A model generated the notes under the pieces. The model did not search any database. It worked only from the letters and a program-made list of their open reading frames with translations, and was not told where the DNA came from. A stretch of DNA of 64,000 nt from Paenibacillus_AA sp045062745 (GTDB lineage: Bacteria; Bacillota; Bacilli; Paenibacillales; NBRC-103111): the NCBI RefSeq assembly GCF_045062745.1, contig NZ_JBJGED010000002.1, positions 310,001 to 374,000 on the forward strand. The letters run 5' to 3'. The position numbers were made by a program, and so were the translations under genes. Each line of letters opens with the position of its first letter. Position 1 is the stretch's first letter. This document shows positions 7,663 to 15,983 of the stretch, piece after piece.

Positions 7663-9222
7663 TCAGCGGCTTCGACCTTCTCCGGGCTTCAGTTGGATCA
7701 ACCCTGCAACCGGCAAATGGTTGGAGGCTTGGGAGTCAATCGTGGCGCCTTCTCTTGCGTGAAAGTTTGTATCGATCCAGATATGATCCGTTCGTTCGTT
7801 GGGTGCATTAGCAGGAAACGTATCCGGGCCTTTACCCGGGAACAGCGCGTCCTGGAACTGCTTCCCGATGACCTTCATTTCCGGACTGGACGGGTCTGTG
7901 CGAGCGGCAATGGCAAGCAGCCTGCGGCCTTCCGTCGCGTCGGCAATAGCAGAGATTTGATTGGCCTGCTGCAGCCGATCGGATTGTGCAGCGCCGAGTT
8001 CCGTACTGAATACGGTTACCCTTTCGCCGTTCAGATCGATCTGGGCTTCCAATACTCCGGTTCGCTCCGCTTCGCTGCCGTCCAGCAGATGCACGTTCGA
8101 CTGAACGATCGGGTACTTGCTGATCACGGCGGCTCCTCTTTCTCTCAGTCGATTGCCGGATTCGGGATTGCCCGGCTGCTGCTCGAATGCCCCGAAGGCG
8201 AAGTACATGCCGAGCCGGGATGCAATCCGGCCGGCCTGATCCACATAGCCGCTCCGTGCCGAATAATGGCGGTCTACGCCCTGCAGGGCGATCACTTCCG
8301 CACCCGATCGCTCGATCACATCGGCAATCCGGTCGAGGTCGAGCCGTCCGTCGGTTCCGATGCCGTTGTTGATCTGGTACGACATGACCTTCATGTCGGG
8401 CGTAAAGTTCGTATCGATGGTTACATCGCTCACGATCGGAAAGTGGTCCGATGCCTGAGATTGGATCACGGTGCTGTTCTCAAAGGCGATGTAATCATTT
8501 CCGAGAATATAATCGATCCGCTTGGTCGGATTCGTCGATTTGAATGTGTAAGCATTCGGCTGGTCGACGAAAGCATCCGAAAATCCCGTTAAGATCGTCT
8601 CGATCTCCGGCGCATTCGGCTCTGCGTTCAAGTCCCCTACAAGCAGCTTCGGGCCTTGTCGTTCCCCGGTCCACTCCAGCGCCTCTTCCGCCTGGGACAG
8701 ACGGTCCGACGCTTCGACTCCCCAATGGGTGACGTAAAAATAAAACAGCTTGCCTTGTACATCGATTTTCGTTTCCAGCAGCGCCCTAAAGTGCGTATCA
8801 TATTCCGTATGCACCCGGTTGCTTACCGAAACGATCGGATACTTGCTCAAGACGGCAGCGCCGTGCTCCCTGCGGTTGTTTCCAGATGCAGGAATCGGTT
8901 TTTTATACGTGGAGGGGCCGTACGCGTAATACATCCCCAAACGTTCCGCCAGCCAACCGATTTGGTCTTCGTAGTTGCTGCGCGGATCAAAATACCGGTC
9001 CACCTCGTTCAATCCAATGACGTCCGCCCCGGAAGCTAGGATGACTTGGGCAATCCGCTCCAGATTGACGACGCCGTCGCTCCCCATCCCGTAATGAATG
9101 TTATAGTCCATAACGCGCAGCTTGATCTTGCCGGATGCCGATGCCGTTCCTGTTGGCTGCACGATACCCATGCACATAAAGGTCAGGATAAGAACGCTTA
9201 ACAACCATTTGCGTTTCATCAT
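7663..9222 (-). CDS. Exported tandem EEP-superfamily protein, second domain degenerate
   Basis: A 519-residue protein with a signal peptide (residues 1 to about 30, hydrophobic core LLSVLILTFMCMG, likely cleavage after ASA). Two endonuclease/exonuclease/phosphatase domains follow, about 33-270 and 275-510. Domain 1 has the complete catalytic set: N41, E73, H166, D197 and N199, D259 and H260. In domain 2 the aligned positions are Q283, G315, E408, A439, R441, N501, with only H502 kept. Domain 2 is therefore probably a catalytically dead binding or dimerisation module. The gene is last in the importer operon, 8 bases after the cytoplasmic EEP gene. Substrate could be a phosphodiester, phospholipid headgroup or nucleic acid; unknown. 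Confidence 0.88.
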   Translation of the reverse strand: MMKRKWLLSVLILTFMCMGIVQPTGTASASGKIKLRVMDYNIHYGMGSDGVVNLERIAQVILASGADVIGLNEVDRYFDPRSNYEDQIGWLAERLGMYYAYGPSTYKKPIPASGNNRREHGAAVLSKYPIVSVSNRVHTEYDTHFRALLETKIDVQGKLFYFYVTHWGVEASDRLSQAEEALEWTGERQGPKLLVGDLNAEPNAPEIETILTGFSDAFVDQPNAYTFKSTNPTKRIDYILGNDYIAFENSTVIQSQASDHFPIVSDVTIDTNFTPDMKVMSYQINNGIGTDGRLDLDRIADVIERSGAEVIALQGVDRHYSARSGYVDQAGRIASRLGMYFAFGAFEQQPGNPESGNRLRERGAAVISKYPIVQSNVHLLDGSEAERTGVLEAQIDLNGERVTVFSTELGAAQSDRLQQANQISAIADATEGRRLLAIAARTDPSSPEMKVIGKQFQDALFPGKGPDTFPANAPNERTDHIWIDTNFHAREGATIDSQASNHLPVAGLIQLKPGEGRSR

Positions 9223-9230
9223 AGAGCCTC

Positions 9231-10007
9231 CTAAAGATTGTTTTTATTCGGGATATTCGGAACCCGTCGACGGATGGCCGCAACGCATACGAAGGGCAAA
9301 TGATCGGAGGCCAGCGTGTGGATCACGGCTCCGCCGCTCAGACGGACTTCCTCACTTCCGAAAATATAGTCGATCCGCTTGATCGGCCGTTCGGCCGGAA
9401 ATGTGTTCATCATATGGCCGTTCGAGACGGCATCCCGATAATGGGCACCGAAATAACGGATTTCCGGAGAGTCGGGGGTCGCATTGAAGTCGCCGACGAC
9501 GATTCTCGCCCCAGGGCATTCCTTCATCCACTGGATCGTTTCCTTCGCTTGCACCATCCGCTCCTCCCCGTCCAGCCCCCAATGGGTCGAGAAGAAATAC
9601 ACGAATTGTCCGCCGATCTCGATCTTCGCCTCCAGCAGTTCGCGATGGTTCCCGACGCAGGTCGAGAACAGCCTTTGCCTGCTCGCTGCGATCGTATATT
9701 TGCTCAGAACCGCAGTCCCGTGTTTACGCCTGCGGCCTCCCGATTCCGGCGTCGGGTCCCAGTCGATGCTGCCCCCGAACACGTAATGCATGCCGAGTTT
9801 TTCCCCGAGCCATCGGGTTTGATCCTCATGGAAGCTTCGCTCGCTCCAATGGTCATCCGCCTCCTGAATGCCGATGATATCGGCTCCGGATCGGGCGATG
9901 ACGCCGGCAATCCGATCCAAGTCTACCCGGTCGTCCATTCCCCGGCCATGACGGATGTTATAGGACATGATGTTCAGTGTAATGCTGTCATCAGGCAAAG
10001 CGTTCAC
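9231..10007 (-). CDS. Cytoplasmic EEP-superfamily phosphoesterase
   Basis: A protein of about 258 residues with one EEP domain and no signal peptide. Catalytic motifs are complete: SYNIRHG, IQEAD, STHWG, VGDFNATP and SDHLPF. It closely parallels domain 1 of the next gene, so the two probably arose by duplication. No ATG lies at the start; the frame opens with GTG at 10005-10007, and TTG at 9996-9998 is better spaced from AGAGGTG, so the start is uncertain by three codons. The gene follows the LplC-like permease by about 30 bases. An inside/outside pair of the same enzyme type flanking one importer suggests stepwise breakdown of one phosphodiester-containing substrate. Confidence 0.87.
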   Translation of the reverse strand: MNALPDDSITLNIMSYNIRHGRGMDDRVDLDRIAGVIARSGADIIGIQEADDHWSERSFHEDQTRWLGEKLGMHYVFGGSIDWDPTPESGGRRRKHGTAVLSKYTIAASRQRLFSTCVGNHRELLEAKIEIGGQFVYFFSTHWGLDGEERMVQAKETIQWMKECPGARIVVGDFNATPDSPEIRYFGAHYRDAVSNGHMMNTFPAERPIKRIDYIFGSEEVRLSGGAVIHTLASDHLPFVCVAAIRRRVPNIPNKNNL

Positions 10008-10037
10008 CTCTTGTCGTCACCCAGAAACCGGCATGGA

Positions 10038-10922
10038 TCAGCCCTTGATGGCGCCGATCATGACGCCTTTCACGAAATATTTTTGCAAAAACGGATAGAG
10101 CAGCAAAACCGGCAAGTTCGCCACGACAACCATTGCGTACTTGATCGCCTCGACCTCCAGCAGCTTTTGGGCCAGAGAGGCATCCGACATATCGACCATT
10201 TCCTGCATTTCGCCCAAGATCAAGATTTCCCGAAGCAACAGCTGCAGAGGGTAGTGATCCCGGTCGGTCAAATAAATGAGCGCGTTGAAGAAGGCGTTCC
10301 AATGGGCAACGCTATAGAACAACACCATAACGGCGATAATCGGAAGCGACAGCGGCAGGACGATACGGAACAAAATCTGGAAGTCCGTGCAGCCATCGAT
10401 AGAGGCCGACTCTTGAACCTCGTGAGGAATGCTCGTCTGGAAAAACGTCCGCATAATCACGATGTTCCAAACCGCCACCGCATTCGGAATGACAAGGGCC
10501 CAGATCGTGTCGAGCATGCCCAAATTTTTGACGAGCAAATAATTCGGGATCAAGCCTCCGCTAAAAAACATCGTGAAGACGGCGAACGCCATGATGGCGT
10601 TGCGGCCGTGGAAATCTTTGCGCGACAGCGGATAGGCGGCGCAGATCGTCATGGCCAGATTGATGGCCGTGCCGACGACCGTGTAGACGATCGTATTCCG
10701 ATAGCCGGTTACAATTTCCCCGCTTTGAAAGATGCGGCTGTACCCGACCCACGTCCAATCTTTGGGAACGAGCCACACCTGCCCCTTCATGACGGCGGCC
10801 GGATCGCTCACCGATGCGGACAGCACGAACACGAGGGGATATAGCACGACAAGGACAACGATACTCAGAAGGGCATACACAAGCGCATCGAACAAACGAT
10901 CGCCTGGACTGCGGTCTACCAT
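10038..10922 (-). CDS. Carbohydrate ABC transporter permease, LplC type
   Basis: A 294-residue inner-membrane permease with about six transmembrane helices, beginning near residue 15 (LVYALLSIVVLVVLYPLVFVL). The EAA loop is ESASIDGCTDFQILFRIVLPLS near residue 180, and the C-terminus YFVKGVMIGAIKG is characteristic of LplC proteins. It forms a heterodimer with the LplB-type permease encoded 13 bases upstream. No ATPase gene is present locally, as is usual for this class, which shares an MsmX-type ATPase. The EAA loop has Cys in place of the usual Ala after DG, a minor variant. Confidence 0.93.
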   Translation of the reverse strand: MVDRSPGDRLFDALVYALLSIVVLVVLYPLVFVLSASVSDPAAVMKGQVWLVPKDWTWVGYSRIFQSGEIVTGYRNTIVYTVVGTAINLAMTICAAYPLSRKDFHGRNAIMAFAVFTMFFSGGLIPNYLLVKNLGMLDTIWALVIPNAVAVWNIVIMRTFFQTSIPHEVQESASIDGCTDFQILFRIVLPLSLPIIAVMVLFYSVAHWNAFFNALIYLTDRDHYPLQLLLREILILGEMQEMVDMSDASLAQKLLEVEAIKYAMVVVANLPVLLLYPFLQKYFVKGVMIGAIKG

Positions 10923-10934
10923 GGCGTTTCCTCC

Positions 10935-11876
10935 TCACCACAAGCTCGTTTGCTTCATCCGCCTGGCGAGGGAATTGACCAGAACGAGCAGCACGAAGTT
11001 AATTAAGGAATTGAACAGACCGACAGCCGCTGAGAAGCTATACTGGGCGCCAACAATTCCAGTCCGGTACACATAGGTCGAGATGACGTCGGAGCTTTCG
11101 ATGTTAAGCGAATTCTGCATCAGGAACACTTTCTCGAAGCCTACGCTCATAACCGACCCTACATTCAGGATTAGCAAGATGACGACGGTCGGCATAATGC
11201 CCGGTAAGTTAATGTGCCAGATGCGCTGTAAACGGCCAGCCCCGTCCACGCGTGCCGCATCATGGAGCTGGGGGGCGATGCCGGTTAGCGCGGCCAAATA
11301 GATGATCGAACTCCACCCCATCTGCTGCCAGATGCCCGAGCTTACATAAATCGTTTTGAACCAAGACGGCTCGGTCATGAATGAGATCGGCTCCCCGCCA
11401 AACCATACGATCAATTGATTGATCAGACCGTTCTTGGGCGACAAAAACATCATAACCATTCCCACGAGCACGACGGTCGATAAGAAGTGGGGAGCGTAGG
11501 TGACCGTCTGCACGACCCTTTGGAACAGGCGATGTCGAGTCTCGTTGATGAACAGTGCCAGTAGGATTGGAGCGGGAAAGCCGAAAATAAGCGATAGCAA
11601 GCTAATGCCAAGTGTGTTTTTAATCAGCGCCCAAAAGTAATAGCTTTCGAAAAAACGCTCGAAGTGCTTGAAGCCGACCCACGGGCTTCCCCATATCCCT
11701 TTTGTGGCGATAAAGTTTTTGAAGGCGATTTGCAGGCCGTACATGGGCATGTATTCGAACACGATAAAGTACGCGATGACCGGAGAAACGAGGACGTACA
11801 GCCTCCAGTTATTTTTTGCGGTTCTCAGGATGGATTTTGTCAACGAATTTGCCCCCCTCAATTCCTTCTCCGACAT
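10935..11876 (-). CDS. Carbohydrate ABC transporter permease, LplB type
   Basis: A 313-residue permease. After a short cytoplasmic N-terminus the first helix is LYVLVSPVIAYFIVFEYMPMYG near residue 27. The family motif GFKHFERFF follows near 70, and the EAA-loop equivalent is DAARVDGAGRLQRIWHINLPG near 205. The C-terminus ARRMKQTSLW is typical of LplB. It sits between the binding protein (18-base gap) and the LplC-type permease (12-base gap), so the three form one importer. Confidence 0.93.
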   Translation of the reverse strand: MSEKELRGANSLTKSILRTAKNNWRLYVLVSPVIAYFIVFEYMPMYGLQIAFKNFIATKGIWGSPWVGFKHFERFFESYYFWALIKNTLGISLLSLIFGFPAPILLALFINETRHRLFQRVVQTVTYAPHFLSTVVLVGMVMMFLSPKNGLINQLIVWFGGEPISFMTEPSWFKTIYVSSGIWQQMGWSSIIYLAALTGIAPQLHDAARVDGAGRLQRIWHINLPGIMPTVVILLILNVGSVMSVGFEKVFLMQNSLNIESSDVISTYVYRTGIVGAQYSFSAAVGLFNSLINFVLLVLVNSLARRMKQTSLW

Positions 11877-11894
11877 CGTTTTTTGGGGTCAAGC

Positions 11895-13520
11895 CTACTT
11901 GCTTGCTTTCTGGTACCGATCGTAAGCGGCTTGATAAACCTTCAAATAGTCGTCGATTTTCATTTTTTTCAACGTGTTCAAGTAGGTGTCCCATTCCGAA
12001 AAGGGGACTTCGCCTGTTATAAACTTGGAAGTCATCTGATCGACATACGTGCCCAGATCCGTGTTCAGCACATTCAGCTGGTCGGCTTCCTCGTTCGTAA
12101 ACGTAAAGGCGGGCCAAATGTCCTTGATCATGTAGGGCTTCAGTTTGTCGGTCGCTTTGTTCATCTCTTCGGTGACGGCTTTAAAATATTTCGGCGTCAC
12201 GATTCCCGGATAGCTGCCTCCCGGCCAAGTCACATATTTGACGGCAGCCTGCTCGAGCGTAAGGCCTTGCGGATTTTTCTTGATTTCGTCCACGTAGTCG
12301 ATTTTCCCGTCCGCCGATTCCGTGTAGCTGACATCCTTGATGCCCATAAAAAATAACTTGCTGCCTTCCTCGCCATAAAAATGATCGATCCAGCGGACGC
12401 TCGCTTCCCGATATTTGTTCTTATCCGTAAGGACGAAGGAACCGACCTGAACGAGTGACGACTGGATGTTGCTGTAGATCCGGTCTCCGTTCGGTCCTTT
12501 CAGGGCGGGGGAAACCACATAGCCGTTCTGGTTCATCAAGGTGGAGGGCCAGGTTAGTGCTGTTGCCCCATAAACCCCATCCGCACCCTTGGCGTAAAAT
12601 TGGTTCGCCTTGATCGTCACGATCTCTTTGTCCATCAAGCCTTCTTTGTGCAGCTTGTTCATAAATTGCAGCAGCTGCTTGTAACTTTCGTCTGCCGGCG
12701 TAAACCGAAGCTTGTTCGTCTTCGGATCGACATCCACGTTTTTATGATTGACGCCGCGGTTCATGAGACCGAACGCACCTTTCAAGTTATCCATTAGACC
12801 GAGATACCCGACGCCGCCAAAAGGAATTTCGTCGTCTTTCCCATTGCCGTTTAAGTCTTTGCCCATCACCGCTTTGAGGTAGTTATAAAACTCGTCCAGC
12901 GTCTGCGGCTCCGGCATGTTCAGTTTGTCGAGCCATTCCTTCTGAATCCACAGCTTATTGCTGATCAAAATTGCGTCAAAGCCTGGCTCATAGACAAGCG
13001 GGAACGAATAAATGTTGCCGTCGGGCATCGTAATGCCCTGCTTGATAAACGGGTATTTCTCCATCAGCCGCTTCAAATTGGGCGCATACTTGTCAATCAA
13101 ATCATTCAGCTTCACGAATGTGCCCTGACTGCCGTATTTCATCAAATCAACGGTCGAAAGCCGGGTCGTGTGGAAGGCGTCCGGGTAATCCCCGCTTGCC
13201 AGAGCCAAATTCCGTTTTTCCGCCATCGTCTCAAAGGAAACGAGCTGGAAATTCACATTCACGTTCGTCATTTTGGCATATTCTTTCCATAGAGCCGTCT
13301 CATTCCAATTGTTGGCCGTGGTTGGGGCTTTGCCGGTGAAGAATGTCAATTGAATGGGCTCCTTGACGATCGGAAAGCCCTTCTCGTTCAGATTCGAGAC
13401 CGTTTTTTCGGCTGTCCCCTCACCTGGGTTCCCCTTGCCCTCATCTGAACAGGCTGACAAGATCAACACAAGCGCCATAACGGTACTGTAGGTAACCATT
13501 GCTTTTTTTGGTTTAAGCAC
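11895..13520 (-). CDS. Extracellular solute-binding lipoprotein, LplA type
   Basis: A 541-residue lipoprotein that starts at a GTG (13518-13520), placed 8 bases after AGGAGG. This gives MLKPKKAMVTYSTVMALVLI as signal peptide with lipobox LSAC. The frame is open further upstream to 13571, but no ribosome site precedes that ATG. The mature part is a family 1-like bilobal sugar-binding protein, with NGNGKDDEIPFGGVG, a calcium-loop-like segment seen in oligosaccharide-binding members. First gene of the importer operon and probably its most highly expressed. The ligand is unknown; the EEP enzymes at the end of the operon hint at a phosphorylated or phosphodiester glycan. Confidence 0.92.
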   Translation of the reverse strand: MLKPKKAMVTYSTVMALVLILSACSDEGKGNPGEGTAEKTVSNLNEKGFPIVKEPIQLTFFTGKAPTTANNWNETALWKEYAKMTNVNVNFQLVSFETMAEKRNLALASGDYPDAFHTTRLSTVDLMKYGSQGTFVKLNDLIDKYAPNLKRLMEKYPFIKQGITMPDGNIYSFPLVYEPGFDAILISNKLWIQKEWLDKLNMPEPQTLDEFYNYLKAVMGKDLNGNGKDDEIPFGGVGYLGLMDNLKGAFGLMNRGVNHKNVDVDPKTNKLRFTPADESYKQLLQFMNKLHKEGLMDKEIVTIKANQFYAKGADGVYGATALTWPSTLMNQNGYVVSPALKGPNGDRIYSNIQSSLVQVGSFVLTDKNKYREASVRWIDHFYGEEGSKLFFMGIKDVSYTESADGKIDYVDEIKKNPQGLTLEQAAVKYVTWPGGSYPGIVTPKYFKAVTEEMNKATDKLKPYMIKDIWPAFTFTNEEADQLNVLNTDLGTYVDQMTSKFITGEVPFSEWDTYLNTLKKMKIDDYLKVYQAAYDRYQKASK

Positions 13521-13650
13521 ACATAAGTCCTCCTCATCTACTAGTAGGTCTGCCTTGAACTTTCCCCTCATGGCTTTGTTGCTTCATACTTCAATACATC
13601 GCTGTTCTAGTTCCTTGCGTCGCGCCGCGGTCGATCACCTCCTTATGCAA

Positions 13651-13696
13651 CCGATTTCATCTAGCGATACCGTTATTCTAGATGACGTGAAATCGG
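13651..13696 (-). promoter_or_regulatory. Imperfect inverted repeat in the importer operon leader
   Basis: CCGATTTCATCTAG (13651-13664) is mirrored by CTAGATG...AAATCGG (13678-13696) with a 5-base insertion in the right arm and a 13-base centre. On the minus strand a TAGAAT -10-like box falls in the same stretch, with no good -35. This could be an operator for the AraC regulator or a folded leader. Downstream, at 13635-13646, the minus strand carries AAGGAGGTGATC, a full complement of the 16S rRNA 3' end, with no start codon at usable distance. The rest of 13521-13750 shows nothing else. Confidence 0.4.
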
Positions 13697-13751
13697 TCCA
13701 TAAGCCAGATCGTCGCACACGACAGTCACATTAGGGCATTTACCATACCTT

Positions 13752-13818
13752 AAAAAAGAAAAAGAGCCTGAGGCGCTACAACGATTTAGCCTACAAACCG
13801 TTGTTGTCCTCAGGCTCT
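13752..13818 (-). terminator. Rho-independent terminator of the HIT-Nudix gene run
   Basis: On the minus strand AGAGCCTGAGG (plus 13808-13818) pairs with CCTCAGGCTCT (plus 13763-13773), with a smaller nested stem (ACAACG with CGTTGT) in the loop. CTCTTTTTCTTTTTT follows. It lies directly after the HIT gene stop and insulates the importer operon. Confidence 0.85.
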
Positions 13819-13860
13819 AATGGGTTATGCTCGAATCATCAATTCCAGAAGCACGCATTA

Positions 13861-14241
13861 TTACGACCGGCGATTCTCCTTGCTCTTGAACCAATACCGA
13901 ATTCCTCTCCCGGCATAAGGCTCGTCCGCGTAGCGCGGAATCACGTGCAGATGAGAATGAAATACGTGCTGTCCGCCGACATGCCCGCAATTCCAACCTA
14001 CGTTAAATCCCTCCGGCCGGTAGTTCTCCTCGATGTAGGCTTTGGCTTTCTGCAGCAATTCGTAAGTCGCCGCCCACTCCGCCTCCGTCAAATCAAATAC
14101 CGTTTCTCGATGCTCCCTCGGAATAATGATGCCGGCTCCTTCAATCTCGGGCTCATTCGCGATCAGGAACAGGCAATGCTCGTTTTCAAGCACCAGCTTT
14201 TGCTGCTCGAACTGAATGTGGCAATACTCGCATTCGTTCAT
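13861..14241 (-). CDS. HIT-family hydrolase
   Basis: A 126-residue histidine-triad protein, a nucleotide phosphoramidase or dinucleotide hydrolase. The HIT motif HVFHSHLHVIPR is near residue 100. The N-terminal CEYCHI pair of cysteines suggests the common zinc site. The ATG at 14241 is preferred over one nine codons upstream because GGGAGGAG lies at proper distance. It follows the Nudix gene by 40 bases and is last before a strong terminator. The substrate is not predictable from sequence. Confidence 0.9.
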   Translation of the reverse strand: MNECEYCHIQFEQQKLVLENEHCLFLIANEPEIEGAGIIIPREHRETVFDLTEAEWAATYELLQKAKAYIEENYRPEGFNVGWNCGHVGGQHVFHSHLHVIPRYADEPYAGRGIRYWFKSKENRRS

Positions 14242-14281
14242 GGGCGCATCGTCTCCTCCCGCTAGCAATCCCCGCCCCTCG

Positions 14282-14842
14282 TTAGACGCGGAACAGCCCG
14301 TATCCTTCCAGCGGGACGACCGGCTTCTCGTCGATCGACAATCCCCCGGTCTCCCCGGAATGGCTCGCCACGTCGATCAGCCATTTCGTGAAGCCGGCGA
14401 CGTTCATACTCTCCATCTCCTCCGGGCTGACGAACGCGGCCGCATCGACCTCCACGCCATCCGGCGTCGGTTCGCCGGCAATATAATCCATGGCAAACGC
14501 GACATACACGTTATGGATGCTTCGAGGCTGATCCCGGACCGCTACGATTCGTTTGACCACCGCCTCTACGCCCGCTTCCTCCAGTACCTCGCGCTCGATC
14601 GTCTTATGGAACAGCTCGTGCTGCTCGATATAGCCGCCCGGATTCGTCCAGAAGCCTTTTCCCGGGTTTTGCGCCCGACGGACGAGCAAATATTTGCCAT
14701 CCTTCTCGATCAGCGCCCCCACACCGACGCTATAATTCCCCCAATGCACGAAATTGCACGACGGGCACCCTTTTCGCTCGACGCCGTCAATCGTTTTCCA
14801 TACAAGCTCCGTACCGCACGATAAACAAAAGTTCGCTTCCAC
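14282..14842 (-). CDS. Nudix hydrolase with N-terminal zinc ribbon
   Basis: About 186 residues. An N-terminal CLSCG...CPSC zinc ribbon (residues about 6-30) precedes a Nudix domain whose box runs GGYIEQHELFHKTIEREVLE followed by EAGV, a complete GX5EX7REUXEEXGU match. The arrangement resembles NudC-like or NADH pyrophosphatase relatives, though it is shorter. There is no ATG near the start; GTG at 14840-14842 lies 8 bases after AAGGTGG and is preferred over another GTG four codons earlier. Cytoplasmic. Acts on a nucleoside diphosphate linked to another moiety; exact substrate unknown. Confidence 0.88.
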   Translation of the reverse strand: MEANFCLSCGTELVWKTIDGVERKGCPSCNFVHWGNYSVGVGALIEKDGKYLLVRRAQNPGKGFWTNPGGYIEQHELFHKTIEREVLEEAGVEAVVKRIVAVRDQPRSIHNVYVAFAMDYIAGEPTPDGVEVDAAAFVSPEEMESMNVAGFTKWLIDVASHSGETGGLSIDEKPVVPLEGYGLFRV

Positions 14843-14903
14843 AGCTATGGCCACCTTCGTCTAGTAGGAATAATAAACAGGCTCATTATACTATATTTTG
14901 CCC

Positions 14904-15326
14904 TCAGGAGGTTCGGGATTTTACGGGAATGACGAGCTTGAGCCCGGACCATACCTCATCCACCGCACACACCTTCACATCCACGAGACCATGCCCTAGT
15001 GCGAATTCCCGGATGTAGTCTTCGGTCAGCTCGGTCGGTACTTTGGAAGCTTTTTTCGGCCACGAGACCCAGATCATGCCGGTTTGACGAATCCGCTGCT
15101 TGGAGGCGAGCAGGAAGCGTTCGAACTCCATCTTACCCTTGACGAACATGTGCACCAGATCGATTGCTTCATCTTCTTCATTTACCCATTCGACGGGAAA
15201 AGGGAGCTCGTCCAACAACGATGCATAATGATCCGGAGCTTGAATGAGGCTTACCCGGTTCTGCGCTTTGTAACCCAGTTTTTTGTGTAAGGGAGTGCCT
15301 GAATAGCCCGCTGTCGCATCCTTCAT
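14904..15326 (-). CDS. DUF3052-like conserved protein
   Basis: A 140-residue cytoplasmic protein. The N-terminal AGYSGTPLHKKLGYKAQNRV and the central GKMEFERFLLASKQRIRQTGMIW with WVSWPKKASKVPTELTED are characteristic of DUF3052 proteins, whose biochemical role is not known. GGAGAGGAGC precedes the ATG. It lies in a run of small enzymes on the same strand, 17 bases after the second Nudix gene, so the two may be co-transcribed. Confidence 0.75.
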   Translation of the reverse strand: MKDATAGYSGTPLHKKLGYKAQNRVSLIQAPDHYASLLDELPFPVEWVNEEDEAIDLVHMFVKGKMEFERFLLASKQRIRQTGMIWVSWPKKASKVPTELTEDYIREFALGHGLVDVKVCAVDEVWSGLKLVIPVKSRTS

Positions 15327-15342
15327 GCTCCTCTCCTTTCCA

Positions 15343-15963
15343 TTAGTCGCTGTAGGCCGGTTGATCCGGGTTGTTCAGGTAGCTGAACAACATGTTCACC
15401 TGATTCTCCGTGTTCCGCGACGACGAAAGGACAGGCAGCTCGTCGGGGCCAAAGAAGCCGACTTCGGACGTCTCCACGCTCGTGCGCTCCTCACCGCCTA
15501 TGAGCTCGCAGAGGATATAGACCGTGTATTCGTGGTACGGTGAAGGCGGTTGGTCTTCATGACGGTTTTTGTCAAAGATGGCCAGCAGCCGCCCGGCTTG
15601 TACTTCGTAACCCGACTCCTCCCGCGTCTCCTTCACGGCGATCTCCTTGGGTGAGAGGCCGATATCGGCCCACCCGCCAGGCAGCGCCCAGGCGCCATCC
15701 GCGCGTTCCCGGACGAGCAGCAGCTTCCCCTCGCGGAATACAACGGCCCGCACAGCCACCTTCGGCGTCGCATATCCTTGCTCCGCCGCGAATAAGGAGC
15801 GCACTTTCTCTTCTTCCACACCTGTGTATGCGCTCATAATCTCAATGCTGAGCTGACGGAGCTGCTCGAATCGTTCCTGATCGTAGACGTCCTTCGAATA
15901 AGCGAGGCCCGACTGGCTGATCGCTTGAATTTGCTTGGCCCACTCCAACCATTGCAGTTTCAT
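15343..15963 (-). CDS. Nudix hydrolase with N-terminal helical domain
   Basis: A 206-residue protein. Residues 1-60 form the helical extension found in the YjhB-like Nudix group (KLQWLEWAKQIQAISQSGLA). The Nudix domain follows, with box GGWADIGLSPKEIAVKETRE followed by ESGY. The start ATG at 15963 follows AAGGAG; a frame extension of eight codons upstream lacks a site. Members act on nucleoside diphosphate derivatives such as ADP-ribose; the substrate here is not established. It overlaps no neighbour and is 20 bases from the GNAT gene. Confidence 0.88.
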   Translation of the reverse strand: MKLQWLEWAKQIQAISQSGLAYSKDVYDQERFEQLRQLSIEIMSAYTGVEEEKVRSLFAAEQGYATPKVAVRAVVFREGKLLLVRERADGAWALPGGWADIGLSPKEIAVKETREESGYEVQAGRLLAIFDKNRHEDQPPSPYHEYTVYILCELIGGEERTSVETSEVGFFGPDELPVLSSSRNTENQVNMLFSYLNNPDQPAYSD

Positions 15964-15983
15964 GGATGTGTCGCTCCTTGTAG

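Noticed and set aside
13521..13571. Extended N-terminus of the first binding protein from the ATG at 13571
   Set aside because: No ribosome site, and it would bury the signal peptide; GTG at 13518-13520 follows AGGAGG.
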